Assembly (NCBI GenBank): GCA_944377405.1
Contig: CALWES010000003.1
Span: 124,001-188,000, forward strand
Origin: an uncultured Lachnospiraceae bacterium
Lineage (GTDB): Bacteria; Bacillota; Clostridia; Lachnospirales; Lachnospiraceae
Reading direction: 5' to 3'
Length of the DNA: 64,000 nt
Below, piece by piece: positions 31,759-40,940 of the stretch. The position numbers were made by a program, and so were the translations under genes. A model generated the notes under the pieces. The model was not told where the DNA came from. It worked only from the letters and a program-made list of their open reading frames with translations, and made no database searches. Position 1 is the first letter of the stretch. Every line of letters starts with the position of its first letter.

Positions 31759-33386
31759 AGAAACGAATTACGACCGGAGTCTGTGCCTGGCTTACGGCCG
31801 TATCCATCTGTCTGTCCCCCATCCAGGCCATGGCGGACACCATCATCATCCCGGTAAATCCGGACGGTACGGCTGCCCAGACGGAAACAGCAGTTCCTGA
31901 GACCACGGCGCCCTCTGGCACCAGCGGCGTGATCTATGCGCCGGGGACCCAGGACGGCGGCAGTTCCTCAGGAGGCCCCGGAGAGACCGCAGGCCCTGGA
32001 GCTGCGACAGGCCCCGGTACGAGTGCGGGACCCCAGGAGACGACACCGGTGGTACAGCCCGGCACGGCTCCGGGAGGCACCACAGACAGCATGGTACAGC
32101 AGGTGGATCCCAGCGGCAACATCTCCGTAAGCGGAGCCGGACTTCCCGCAGGGACCATCGATCAGAGCCAGCTTCCCGCAGGGGACGGCGTCTGTGTGGC
32201 GGACGATATCCTGAAGCGCAGGCCCTTTGTCATCACCCAGCTTGTGGATGTGAATGGTGTTGTGGATGTCTATACCATGAAGACCACCCTGGACGAAGGG
32301 CAGTGGAATACCGTGGGAGACGGATTCACCGGTATGAAGTGTCAGCTCCAGGAAGGCGTGGGAAGCATCTATTACAGAGTCTACACCTCCGCTACAGGAT
32401 GGACCGAGTGGGGACTCAACGATACCCAGACTCCCTCCACCAACGGAGCCAGGGTAGAGGCCTTCCAGATGCGCCTTCAGGGTTATACCGGAAACCTCTA
32501 TGACATGTGGTACAGAGCAAAGCTCAACGACGGCACGGAGCTTGGCTGGACCAACAACGGAAAGACCGCCGGAACCATCGGTACCGGAAAGTATATCACC
32601 GCTATCCAGTGCATGTTCTGGAAGAAGGGCGTGGCCTTCCCCCATCAGACGGCAAACTTTTTTGAGGGAGCCCAGTATGAGGGTATGATCCAGATGGCCG
32701 ACGGAAGCCTCAGATATCAGAAGACCGACGGCACTCCCTACACGGGCTGGGCCTATGTGAACAACGACAAGTATTACATCAAGGACAACGTGCCCCTTAC
32801 CGGCTGGCAGTATCTGGACGGCTATAAGTTCTACTTCGACGCCAGCGGCAAGCTGGTGACGGACCTGGAGCCCATTATCGGCAACCCGGGAGACTTCATC
32901 ATCAAGGTAAACCGGCAGAGAAATTCCTTCACCATCTATACCAGGGACGGAGACAACGGATACATCCTTCCCTACAAGGTATTCCTCTGCACCTTAAACG
33001 GCACGGAGACCCCCCTTGGAACCTATAAGTTCTATGCCAAGTACCGCTGGAAATACATGCATGACGGCCCCAACGGCCGCCCCATCTACTGCCAGTTCCT
33101 GAACCGTTTCTACAACGGTTATCTGGTACACTCCCTGATCTACTGGGACAAGGCGGACATGTATCACTTTGATGCGGATACCTACAATTTCCTGGCAGCT
33201 CAGTATTCCGACGGCTGTATCCGCCTGAAGGCGGGAGACGCCTACTGGGTATATGAGAACTGCCCCAACGGGACCCAGATCACCATTTACGACGATGTAT
33301 GGAACATCGGTCCCCTGGACCGGCCGGCTATCGAGCAGGCCATCCCCTCAGACCAGAAGTACGATCCCACGGATCCTCTGGCATAA
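31755..33386 (+). CDS. Secreted L,D-transpeptidase with wall-binding repeats
   Basis: 543 residues. Signal peptide (about 1-28), a Gly/Pro/Thr-rich linker to about residue 130, then hydrophobic-W type repeats (GVGSIYYRVYTSATGWTEWG, then the GNLYDMWYRAKLNDGTELGW unit). Cell-wall-binding repeats follow (YTGWAYVNNDKYYIKD, TGWQYLDGYKFYFD). A C-terminal YkuD domain holds the active-site His459 (HSLIYWD) and Cys488 in YSDGCIRL. YkuD enzymes make 3-3 peptidoglycan cross-links or anchor proteins outside the cell. It may be translationally coupled to a ten-codon leader ORF. Confidence 0.92.
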   Translation: MKKRITTGVCAWLTAVSICLSPIQAMADTIIIPVNPDGTAAQTETAVPETTAPSGTSGVIYAPGTQDGGSSSGGPGETAGPGAATGPGTSAGPQETTPVVQPGTAPGGTTDSMVQQVDPSGNISVSGAGLPAGTIDQSQLPAGDGVCVADDILKRRPFVITQLVDVNGVVDVYTMKTTLDEGQWNTVGDGFTGMKCQLQEGVGSIYYRVYTSATGWTEWGLNDTQTPSTNGARVEAFQMRLQGYTGNLYDMWYRAKLNDGTELGWTNNGKTAGTIGTGKYITAIQCMFWKKGVAFPHQTANFFEGAQYEGMIQMADGSLRYQKTDGTPYTGWAYVNNDKYYIKDNVPLTGWQYLDGYKFYFDASGKLVTDLEPIIGNPGDFIIKVNRQRNSFTIYTRDGDNGYILPYKVFLCTLNGTETPLGTYKFYAKYRWKYMHDGPNGRPIYCQFLNRFYNGYLVHSLIYWDKADMYHFDADTYNFLAAQYSDGCIRLKAGDAYWVYENCPNGTQITIYDDVWNIGPLDRPAIEQAIPSDQKYDPTDPLA

Positions 33387-33406
33387 GGAAAAAGAAGACA
33401 GAAGCA

Positions 33407-33449
33407 AAGCTCCGGAAGGACGCAGAAAAGCGCCCCTCCGGAGCTTTTT
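33407..33449 (+). terminator. Terminator after the L,D-transpeptidase gene
   Basis: AAGCTCCGGA / TCCGGAGCTT stem with TTTTT tail. Confidence 0.9.
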
Positions 33450-33461
33450 GATTTCGGGAAA

Positions 33462-33506
33462 AGTTACGTTTGTAACTAGGAAAAAAGAAGGGAAATGCGC
33501 TATACT
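33462..33506 (+). promoter_or_regulatory. Operator palindrome and -10 upstream of xylulokinase
   Basis: AGTTAC-GTTT-GTAACT (33462-33477) is a perfect palindrome. TATACT lies at 33501-33506 with no good -35, suggesting activator-dependent transcription. The half-site TTACAAAC recurs upstream of the ABC importer (38164). Confidence 0.5.
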
Positions 33507-33534
33507 GGAGGCAAAGTGAGAAGGGAGGCGGACC

Positions 33535-35058
33535 ATGGAATATCTGATCGGTTCCGACATAGGAACATCCGCAGTCAAAACAGTACTTTTTGATAAGGAG
33601 GGGACTCCCGTAAAGTCCTTCAGCTACGAATACCCGGTATGGCAGCCGGAAAACGGCTGGGCAGAGCAGGATCCGGAGGACTGGTGGCAGGGCGTGAAGA
33701 CCGGCATCCGGAAGGTGATGGAGGAAAGCGGCGTAGACCCAAAGGCAGTGAAGGGAGTCGGCCTTTCCGGACAGATGCACGGCCTGGTGATGCTTTCGGA
33801 GAAGGGCAGCGTCCTGCGGCGTTCCATCATCTGGTGTGATCAGAGAACGGGAGCAGAGGCAGAGTGGATGACGGAGCACATCGGTCGGGACCGGCTGGTA
33901 GCCGTGACGGGGAACCCGGCCATCACCGGATTTACCGCAGCCAAGATCCTGTGGGTGAAGCGCCACGAGCCGGAGCTTTATGAGGCCTGCAGGCACATCC
34001 TTCTTCCCAAGGATTACGTGCGCTACCGCCTTACGGGGGACTATGCCACAGAGGTGTCCGACGCCTCAGGCATGCAGCTTATGAACATCCGGGAACGGAA
34101 CTGGTCCGAAGAGATCTGCCGGATGCTGGGGGTGGATATGGACCTGCTTCCGAAGATGTACGAGTCCCAGGACATCACGGGATATGTAACGGAGGAGGCG
34201 GCAAGGGAGACAGGGCTTTTGCCTGGGACTCCTGTCTGCGGCGGGGCAGGAGACAACCCTGCGGCGGCCATCGGTACCGGCGTGTTCCGGGAGGGACGGG
34301 CTTTCACCACCATCGGTACCTCCGCGGTGGTCTACGCGGTATCCGATGAGATCCGCATCGACCCGAAGGGCCGGGTCCACAGCCTCTGTGCCTCCGTTCC
34401 GGGAAAATGGACGGTCATGAGCTGTACCCAGGCAGCGGGGCTTTCCCTCCAGTGGCTCCGGAACAATGTCTGCACGGAGGAGATGCGTAAGGCAAAGGAG
34501 ACCGGAGAGGACGCCTACAACATCATGAGCCGGGAAGCGGAGACCGTTCCCATCGGAGCCGGAAAGCTGATCTATGAGCCCTATCTGATGGGAGAGAGAT
34601 CTCCCCATCTGGATCCGGACTGCCGGGGCACCTTTATCGGCCTCAGCGCAGGGCATGAGCGGAAGCACCTGATCCGGGCGGTGATGGAAGGCGTCTCCTA
34701 TTCCCAGAAGGAATGTGTGGACATCTTCCGGGAGATGGGAGTCAATATCGAGGATATGTTCCTCTGCGGCGGCGGCGCCAAAAATCCCTTCTGGAGGCAG
34801 ATGCTCTGCGACCTTTATGACTGCCCTGTCAGCATCCTGAGGTCGGAGCAGGGCGGTGCCCTGGGAGCAGCGATCCTGGCAGGGGTCGGAGCGGGAGTGT
34901 ATCCCTCCATCGAGTATGCCTGCGAGAGGATGATCGAAAGAAAGGAGACCCTGCAGCCCATACCGGAGAACACAAAGGCCTACGGGCCCTATTTTGAGCT
35001 TTATAAGAGCCTCTACGGGACCCTGCAGTCAAAGTTCCGGGAGCTGGCAGCGATCTGA
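33535..35058 (+). CDS. xylB: Xylulokinase (FGGY family)
   Basis: Phosphorylates D-xylulose to xylulose 5-phosphate with ATP. 507 residues with both FGGY domains. N-terminal phosphate loop SDIGTSAVKTVLFD, the xylulokinase-type substrate motif GLSGQMHGLV, the GGAGDNPAAAIG segment, and the C-terminal ADP-binding motif FLCGGGAKNPFWRQ. First gene of the sugar locus, with its own regulatory region and AAGGGAGG ribosome site. A D-lyxose isomerase encoded 13 kb downstream in the same locus would supply D-xylulose. Confidence 0.93.
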   Translation: MEYLIGSDIGTSAVKTVLFDKEGTPVKSFSYEYPVWQPENGWAEQDPEDWWQGVKTGIRKVMEESGVDPKAVKGVGLSGQMHGLVMLSEKGSVLRRSIIWCDQRTGAEAEWMTEHIGRDRLVAVTGNPAITGFTAAKILWVKRHEPELYEACRHILLPKDYVRYRLTGDYATEVSDASGMQLMNIRERNWSEEICRMLGVDMDLLPKMYESQDITGYVTEEAARETGLLPGTPVCGGAGDNPAAAIGTGVFREGRAFTTIGTSAVVYAVSDEIRIDPKGRVHSLCASVPGKWTVMSCTQAAGLSLQWLRNNVCTEEMRKAKETGEDAYNIMSREAETVPIGAGKLIYEPYLMGERSPHLDPDCRGTFIGLSAGHERKHLIRAVMEGVSYSQKECVDIFREMGVNIEDMFLCGGGAKNPFWRQMLCDLYDCPVSILRSEQGGALGAAILAGVGAGVYPSIEYACERMIERKETLQPIPENTKAYGPYFELYKSLYGTLQSKFRELAAI

Positions 35059-35084
35059 GAAAGAAAAAACAAGAGGAAACGAAA

Positions 35085-36062
35085 ATGGAAAAATATATGG
35101 ATGCGATCGCCCTGGGGGAGAGCCTCATTGACTTTACGCCGAAGGGACTTTCCGAAGACGGGATGAAGCTGTTTGAACAGAACCCGGGAGGCGCCGTGGC
35201 AAATGTGATGGCGGCCATGGCAAAGCTTGGAAAACGGACGGGCTTCATCGGAAAGGTAGGGGCGGACATGCACGGAGACTTCCTGATCCGGACCATGCAG
35301 GAGGCCGGCATCGACACCGCCTTCGTAAAGCGGGACGACCGGGTATTCACGACCCTGGCCTTCGTGGACCTTATGGAGAACGGACAGCGGGAATTCTATT
35401 TCGCCAGGAAGCCGGGAGCAGACACCTGTCTGGAGCCCTCGGAGATCGATAAGGACTATATCGGATCCGCCAGGATCCTTCACGTGGGCTCCCTGTCCCT
35501 GACGGACGAGCCTGCCAGGAGCGCCACCCTTCAGGCGGTACGCTACGCAAAGGAGACCGGGACCATCCTGAGCTATGATCCCAACTACCGGGCCATGCTC
35601 TGGAAGAGCCGGGAAGCGGCCATGGAGGGCATGCGTTCCATCCTTCCGGATGTGGACATCATCAAGATCTCCGACGAAGAAACGGAGCTTCTGACGGGAA
35701 GGAAGGACCCGGAGGAGGCGGCAAAGGCTCTCCTGGATCAGAGGATCTCCGTAGTGGCGGTCACCCTGGGAGCTGAGGGAGCCCTGGCAGCCACCCGGGA
35801 GGGCATGGTAAAGGTACCGGGCTACAGGACCCGGGCAGTGGATACCACAGGAGCGGGGGACTCCTTTTTCGGAGGCTTCCTGTGGAAACTGGAGGAACAG
35901 GGGCTCGGAAAGGAAAAGAGTCCTGAAGAGCTCAGCCTGGAGGAGGTACGGGAGGCAGCGGTCTTCGGCAATGCGGTGGCCAGCCTGAATGTGGAAAAAC
36001 GGGGAGCCATTCCCGCCATGCCGTCCCTTGAGCAGGTGCTTGAGCGTATCGGGAGAGGATAA
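35085..36062 (+). CDS. PfkB-family sugar kinase (fructokinase-like)
   Basis: 325-residue ribokinase-fold kinase. N-terminal substrate loop GGAVANVMAAMAKLG, mid-region SYDPNYRAMLW, and anion hole/catalytic base motif DTTGAGDSFFGGFL (catalytic Asp near 255). The sequence is closest in pattern to fructokinases. It follows xylB by 26 bp and precedes a second PfkB kinase by 19 bp, so it is operonic. Substrate may be a ketohexose or ketopentose; this cannot be settled from motifs. Confidence 0.9.
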   Translation: MEKYMDAIALGESLIDFTPKGLSEDGMKLFEQNPGGAVANVMAAMAKLGKRTGFIGKVGADMHGDFLIRTMQEAGIDTAFVKRDDRVFTTLAFVDLMENGQREFYFARKPGADTCLEPSEIDKDYIGSARILHVGSLSLTDEPARSATLQAVRYAKETGTILSYDPNYRAMLWKSREAAMEGMRSILPDVDIIKISDEETELLTGRKDPEEAAKALLDQRISVVAVTLGAEGALAATREGMVKVPGYRTRAVDTTGAGDSFFGGFLWKLEEQGLGKEKSPEELSLEEVREAAVFGNAVASLNVEKRGAIPAMPSLEQVLERIGRG

Positions 36063-36081
36063 AGGAAAGAAAGGCAAAACT

Positions 36082-37218
36082 ATGGAAGAACCGAAAATCA
36101 TCGTGGCGGGACATGTATCCCTGGATATGACACCCTCCTTCCCGGCGGACCGGGGAAGCAGGAAGAGCCTGAATGACTGGATCAGGCCGGGAAAACTGGT
36201 AAATGTAGGCAAGGCGGAGATGGCTCCGGGAGGCTGCGTTACCAATACGGGACTTGCCCTCCACAAGTTTGGTGCAGACGTGACGATCGTAGCAAAGGTG
36301 GGAAATGATGCCTTTGGCAGACAGATCATGGAACGGTACAGAGAATTGGGAGTGGAACCGAAATTCATCGTATCCGAGGAAGACAACACCTCCTATACGG
36401 TGGTGATCGCACCTCCGGGCTGTGACCGCTGCTTCCTGCACGACTCGGCGGCAAACCACAGCTTCAAAAGCTCGGATCTGGATTATGAGGAGATCGGGAA
36501 GGCACAGTACTTCCATTTCGGCTATCCCCAGATCATGCGGCAGTTTTACCGGAACGGGGCCAGGGAGCTTACGGAGATGTTCCGCAGGGTCAAGGAGCTG
36601 GGGCTTGTGACCAGCCTGGATGCGGTGGCCATCGACCCTGACGGAGAGGCGGCAGCCACGGACTGGCGGCAGGCGCTGGCAAATACCCTGCCCTATGTGG
36701 ACTTTTTCGTACCCAGTATCGAGGAGCTCTGTTTCATGCTGGACCGGGACCGGTATGAGGAATGGCAGAGGCGGAGCGGAGACGAGGATATCTGCATGGA
36801 CCTGTCCCTGGAGAAGGATGTGAAGCCTCTGGCAGAGGAAGCCCTGTCCATGGGCTGCCGGGGGATCCTGCTGAAGTGCGGGGCCGCAGGCATGTACCTC
36901 AGGACCTCGCAGGAGGAAAAGATGGCCGGGATCCCGGGTCTTTCCGACCCGGCGGCCTGGAGCGGCCTGTCCATCTTCGAGGATAGCTATGTACCGGACC
37001 GGATCCTTTCAGGTACCGGTGCCGGAGATACCTCCATCGCAGCCTTCCTTTACGGCCTGAGCCATGGCTTCGGTCCGGAGGAATGTCTGCAGCTGGCCAC
37101 GGGGACCGGCGCATCCTGCATTACGGAATATGATGCTCTGACAGGACTCCTGCCCATAGAGGATCTGATGAAAAAGATCCGGGGCGGCTGGCAGAAGCAG
37201 CATTTTATAAAAGAATGA
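36082..37218 (+). CDS. Second PfkB-family carbohydrate kinase
   Basis: 378 residues, longer than the usual 300-330. PfkB signature blocks GGCVTNTGLALHKFGADVTI and the C-terminal SGTGAGDTSIAAFLYG (catalytic Asp) are intact. An insertion of about 50 residues lies between 225 and 275 (RYEEWQRRSGDEDICMDL...). An APPGCDRCFLHD stretch is typical of kinases acting on sugars or nucleosides related to 2-keto-3-deoxy acids. Start ATG 36082 after GAAAGG; the frame opens earlier inside the previous gene. Having two kinases plus an aldolase suggests sequential phosphorylation and cleavage of one sugar. Confidence 0.88.
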   Translation: MEEPKIIVAGHVSLDMTPSFPADRGSRKSLNDWIRPGKLVNVGKAEMAPGGCVTNTGLALHKFGADVTIVAKVGNDAFGRQIMERYRELGVEPKFIVSEEDNTSYTVVIAPPGCDRCFLHDSAANHSFKSSDLDYEEIGKAQYFHFGYPQIMRQFYRNGARELTEMFRRVKELGLVTSLDAVAIDPDGEAAATDWRQALANTLPYVDFFVPSIEELCFMLDRDRYEEWQRRSGDEDICMDLSLEKDVKPLAEEALSMGCRGILLKCGAAGMYLRTSQEEKMAGIPGLSDPAAWSGLSIFEDSYVPDRILSGTGAGDTSIAAFLYGLSHGFGPEECLQLATGTGASCITEYDALTGLLPIEDLMKKIRGGWQKQHFIKE

Positions 37219-37258
37219 TCAATCATACATCAGGGAATATCCCAAGGAGGACAAAAAC

Positions 37259-38122
37259 ATGATCGTTTCACTGAAAACCATTCTCGGCATGGCCGAGGCA
37301 ACCAACACGGCAGTGGCAGCCTTCAACGTTACCACCCTTTCCGGTATCCGGGCAGTGATCGCTGCGGCGGAGGAGCTGAATCAGCCCGTGATCCTGCAGT
37401 TTGCCAACGCGGCTCATAAGGGCTATATCCCCCTGACGGAGATCGGCCCCGTGATGATGCAGTATGCGGACCGGGCAAAGGTGCCTGTATGCGTACATCT
37501 GGATCACGGCGAGAACCTGGAGGAGATCAAGACGGCGCTGGATATGGGATTTTCCGGCGTGATGTATGACGGCTCCGCCCTTCCCTATGCCCAGAACGTG
37601 GCCAACACCAGAGCGGCAGTGGAGCTGGCAGAGGGCTACGGCGCTTCCGTGGAGGCGGAGATCGGCTCCATGGGAAGAGAGGAATTTGCCTCCGCAGGCG
37701 GCAGCGGAGAGGAAGAAGCTGTGGAGAGCTGCTATACGGATCCGGGACAGGCAGCCCAGTTCGTAAAGGATACGGGCATTGACGCACTGGCCTGCTCCTT
37801 CGGAACGGTCCACGGCATCTACCTGAAGGCGCCGAAGTTGGACATCGACCGGGTAAAGGATATCCGGGAAGCCACAGGGGTACCGGTGGTCATGCATGGC
37901 GGCTCCGGGATCAGCGATGAGGACTTCCGCAAGTGCATCGAAAACGGCGTCAGAAAGATCAACTTCTATACCTATGCCGCAAAGTACGCAGGAGATGCGG
38001 TGAAGGAAAAGCTCAATGCGGAGAGCGGAAACGTATACTTCCATGATATCGCAGTCTGGGGCATGGAGTCCATGAAGCAGACCTATCTGGATACCATCCG
38101 TGTTTTCTCAAACCTGAAGTAA
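37259..38122 (+). CDS. Class II fructose/tagatose-bisphosphate aldolase family
   Basis: 287-residue zinc-dependent aldolase. Catalytic Asp and zinc His in VCVHLDHGENLEEI, second zinc region in SFGTVHGIY, third in VVMHGGSGIS, and phosphate-binding KINFYTYAA. It cleaves a ketose (bis)phosphate to triose phosphates. It is placed after two kinases and just before the ABC importer, with ribosome site AAGGAGG. It fits a pathway importing, phosphorylating and splitting a ketose; the precise substrate is inferred, and a tagatose- or fructose-type is most likely. Confidence 0.92.
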   Translation: MIVSLKTILGMAEATNTAVAAFNVTTLSGIRAVIAAAEELNQPVILQFANAAHKGYIPLTEIGPVMMQYADRAKVPVCVHLDHGENLEEIKTALDMGFSGVMYDGSALPYAQNVANTRAAVELAEGYGASVEAEIGSMGREEFASAGGSGEEEAVESCYTDPGQAAQFVKDTGIDALACSFGTVHGIYLKAPKLDIDRVKDIREATGVPVVMHGGSGISDEDFRKCIENGVRKINFYTYAAKYAGDAVKEKLNAESGNVYFHDIAVWGMESMKQTYLDTIRVFSNLK

Positions 38123-38140
38123 GCTGACACAGGGAAGATG

Positions 38141-38205
38141 TGACATTTGTCATATGTGGGAAATTACAAACTACAGGTGAAAAAACAGAAGCGGATTAGT
38201 ATAAT
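38141..38205 (+). promoter_or_regulatory. Regulatory region of the ABC importer operon
   Basis: Perfect inverted repeat TGACATTTGTCA (38141-38152), then TTACAAAC (38164), which is also the half-site of the 33462 palindrome, then TATAAT (38200-38205) with a poor -35. The layout suggests activation, plausibly by the response regulator encoded at 44357. A small hairpin CCGATG/CATCGG (38221-38239) sits in the leader. Confidence 0.5.
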
Positions 38206-38259
38206 TTATACAGAAAATAACCGATGCAGATGACATCGGAAAAAAGGGAGGAATACAAA

Positions 38260-39312
38260 ATGAAAAAGAGAGTTTTAGCAGTCGCCCTGGCAGCAGCCAT
38301 GGTGGGATCTCTGGCAGCCTGCAGCACAACAGGCCCGGATACCGCTACCACAGCAGCAGAGACTGAAGCAGCAACCGAGGCAGCAGGAGCAGAGGCAGAG
38401 CCTGCAGAGGAAGCTGAGGGCGAGGCTGAGGCAGAAGCTGCATCAGGCGGTCCCTACAAGTTCGGCTACACCTGCATGGACGGCACGAACCCCTTCTTCG
38501 TAACCATTCAGGAGAAGATGAAGGAGCTGGTTGAGGCCAACGGCGATGAGCTCATCATCACGGATCCCGGTAACGATGTTACCAAGCAGATCTCTCAGGT
38601 AGAGGATATGCTTTCACAGGATCTTGACGGTCTGTTCATGAACCCGGTAGATGCTCAGGGTATCATCCCGGCACTGGATCAGGCTAAGGCAGCAGGCGTT
38701 CCCATGGTTGGTTTCGATACGGAAGTAGGCGACATGTCCTATCTGGTATCCTACACCGGATCCGATAACTACAACGCAGGTAAGGTCGTAGGTGAGGACC
38801 TTGTGAAGAAGTGCCCGGACGGCGGCCCCATCATCGTTCTTGACTCCCCCACCATGCAGTCCGTTGTAGACAGAACCAACGGTTTCCTGGATGCGATCGA
38901 GGGACACGGCTTCGAGATCGTTGCTCAGCAGGATGCAAAGGGTAACCTTCAGGAAGCAATGGGTATCGCAGAAGACCTGCTTCAGGCTAATCCTGATGTA
39001 GTTGCTATCTTCGGCGGAAACGATCCGACCGCTCTTGGTGCTCTTGCAGCAGCAAACGCAGCAGGCCTTGAGAAGGGCAAATGCCTGATCTACGGCGTTG
39101 ACGGATCTCCTGACGTGAAGGCTGAGCTGGCTTCCGGCGAGTCTCTCATGGAAGGTACCGGTGCACAGTCTCCCATCGCCATCGCAGAGAAGGCTGTAGA
39201 GATCATGTATGACTACCTTGCAGGCGAGCAGGTAGACGAGAGATATCCGGTTGACACATTCCTGATCACCGCTGACAACGTTGCTGATTACGGCACCGAT
39301 GGATGGCAGTAA
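38260..39312 (+). CDS. Sugar ABC transporter substrate-binding lipoprotein (RbsB-type)
   Basis: 350 residues: lipoprotein signal with lipobox SLAAC, an Ala/Glu/Thr-rich linker (about 20-75), then a type I periplasmic-binding fold (FGYTCMDGTNPFFVTIQEKM, VDAQGIIPALDQAK, FGGNDPTALGALAA, YGVDGSPDVK). Start ATG 38260 with GGGAGG; upstream in-frame ATG lacks a site. Codon use indicates high expression. A hairpin between it and the ATPase gene would keep it the most abundant component. Ligand is probably a pentose or ketose. Confidence 0.94.
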   Translation: MKKRVLAVALAAAMVGSLAACSTTGPDTATTAAETEAATEAAGAEAEPAEEAEGEAEAEAASGGPYKFGYTCMDGTNPFFVTIQEKMKELVEANGDELIITDPGNDVTKQISQVEDMLSQDLDGLFMNPVDAQGIIPALDQAKAAGVPMVGFDTEVGDMSYLVSYTGSDNYNAGKVVGEDLVKKCPDGGPIIVLDSPTMQSVVDRTNGFLDAIEGHGFEIVAQQDAKGNLQEAMGIAEDLLQANPDVVAIFGGNDPTALGALAAANAAGLEKGKCLIYGVDGSPDVKAELASGESLMEGTGAQSPIAIAEKAVEIMYDYLAGEQVDERYPVDTFLITADNVADYGTDGWQ

Positions 39313-39349
39313 TCCGGGATACGGAAAACCGATAACTGACACAAACATG

Positions 39350-39393
39350 AAGGCGCTTTCTTCATCCGGAAGGAAGGAGTAAGCGCCTTTCCT
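39350..39393 (+). terminator. Intra-operon attenuating hairpin
   Basis: AAGGCGCTT (39350-39358) and AAGCGCCTT (39381-39389) form a stem followed by TCC and only a weak T run. It likely gives partial termination or mRNA stabilisation after the binding-protein gene. Confidence 0.6.
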
Positions 39394-39418
39394 ATCATAA
39401 TGAAAAGCGGGTGATAAT

Positions 39419-40903
39419 TTGAGCGACAATGTTATTTTAAGAATGAAACACATCAGCAAAAAATTCCCTGGAGTTTATGCGCTGAAAAACATTGACTTCG
39501 ACCTTCGGGCTGGGGAAGTCCACGCGCTTTTGGGCGAGAACGGAGCCGGAAAGTCAACCCTGATCAAGGTACTCGGAGGAATTTATCACGCCGAGGAGGG
39601 CGAGATCGAGATCGAAGGAAAGCCTGTACAGATCAACAGCGTACAGGACGCCGAGAAGAACGGAATTGCCATTATTCATCAGGAGCTCGTGCTTGTCCCC
39701 TACATGAATGTTGCGGAAAACATTTATCTGGGCAGAGAGCCGGGAAAGGGAATCGTGGCAGACCGGGCCCAGATGGTAAAGGACGCCCAGAAGATCCTGG
39801 ACGAGCTGGGGATGGACATCGATGCCAAGACCCTGGTGAAGGATCTTCCCATTGCGAAGCAGCAGATGGTGGAGATCACCAAGGCTGTTTCCGAGAACTC
39901 AAAGATCCTGGTTATGGACGAGCCCACCTCCTCCATCAGTGACAAGGAGGTCGAAAATCTGTTTGGCATCATGCGGGATCTGACAAAGAAGGGCGTTGGC
40001 ATCATCTATATTTCCCACAAGATGAGCGAGCTGGAGGAGATCTGTGACAGGGTCACCGTTATGCGGGACGGCGAGTATGTGGGAACCAAGGTGGTAAAGG
40101 AGACCAACAAGGACGAGCTTATCGCCATGATGGTTGGACGTACCCTTACCAACTACTATGTCAGGGACTATCAGGAACCCGGAGAAGAAGTTCTTGCCGT
40201 CAAGCATCTGACGGACGGAGACCGGGTAAAGGACGTTTCCTTTGAGGTCCGGAAGGGCGAGATCGTAGGCTTCGCCGGACTGGTAGGCGCAGGACGGAGC
40301 GAGACCATGCAGGCCCTCTTCGGACTGGGCAGGGAAACAAAGGGAGAGGTCTTTATCAACGGAAACAAGGTAGAGATCAAATCCCCCAATGATGCGATCA
40401 AACATGGAATTGCCCTTGTACCGGAGAGCCGTAAGGAACAGGGACTCTACCTGGTACAGGATGTCAGATATAATACGACCATTGAGGTCCTGAAGGAATT
40501 CATCGGCAAATTGATGGTAAATGAAAAGAAGGAGGCCGCCATCACCCAGAAGTACATCGATCTGATGGCTACGAAGACTCCTTCCCAGCATCAGGTGATC
40601 GGAAATCTTTCCGGCGGAAACCAGCAGAAGGTGCTGATCGGAAGATGGCTTTCCACCAATCCCCAGATCCTGATCCTGGATGAGCCTACAAGAGGTATCG
40701 ACGTAGGTGCAAAATCCGAGATCTATTCCATTATGAATGATCTCCTGAAAACAGGCGTTTCCATTATCATGATCTCTTCGGAGCTTCCGGAGATCATCAA
40801 CATGAGCGACAGGGTATACGTTATGGCGGACGGCAGAGTGACCGGCTGCATCGAGCATGAGGACGTATCCCAGGAGACGATCATGAAGCTGGCAGCGATC
40901 TGA
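39419..40903 (+). CDS. Sugar ABC transporter ATP-binding protein (RbsA/MglA-type)
   Basis: 494 residues with two fused ABC domains, the hallmark of ribose/galactose-type importers. First domain: Walker A GENGAGKST, Walker B ILVMDEPTSSIS. Second domain: degenerate Walker A (GLVGAGRSE), signature LSGGNQQKV, Walker B LILDEPTRGID. Start probably TTG 39419 behind GGGTGAT. It energises uptake through the permease at 40941. Confidence 0.95.
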   Translation: MSDNVILRMKHISKKFPGVYALKNIDFDLRAGEVHALLGENGAGKSTLIKVLGGIYHAEEGEIEIEGKPVQINSVQDAEKNGIAIIHQELVLVPYMNVAENIYLGREPGKGIVADRAQMVKDAQKILDELGMDIDAKTLVKDLPIAKQQMVEITKAVSENSKILVMDEPTSSISDKEVENLFGIMRDLTKKGVGIIYISHKMSELEEICDRVTVMRDGEYVGTKVVKETNKDELIAMMVGRTLTNYYVRDYQEPGEEVLAVKHLTDGDRVKDVSFEVRKGEIVGFAGLVGAGRSETMQALFGLGRETKGEVFINGNKVEIKSPNDAIKHGIALVPESRKEQGLYLVQDVRYNTTIEVLKEFIGKLMVNEKKEAAITQKYIDLMATKTPSQHQVIGNLSGGNQQKVLIGRWLSTNPQILILDEPTRGIDVGAKSEIYSIMNDLLKTGVSIIMISSELPEIINMSDRVYVMADGRVTGCIEHEDVSQETIMKLAAI

Positions 40904-40940
40904 TCCGGCAATTTTTCAGAGTTCTTTTAGGAGGGAAAAA

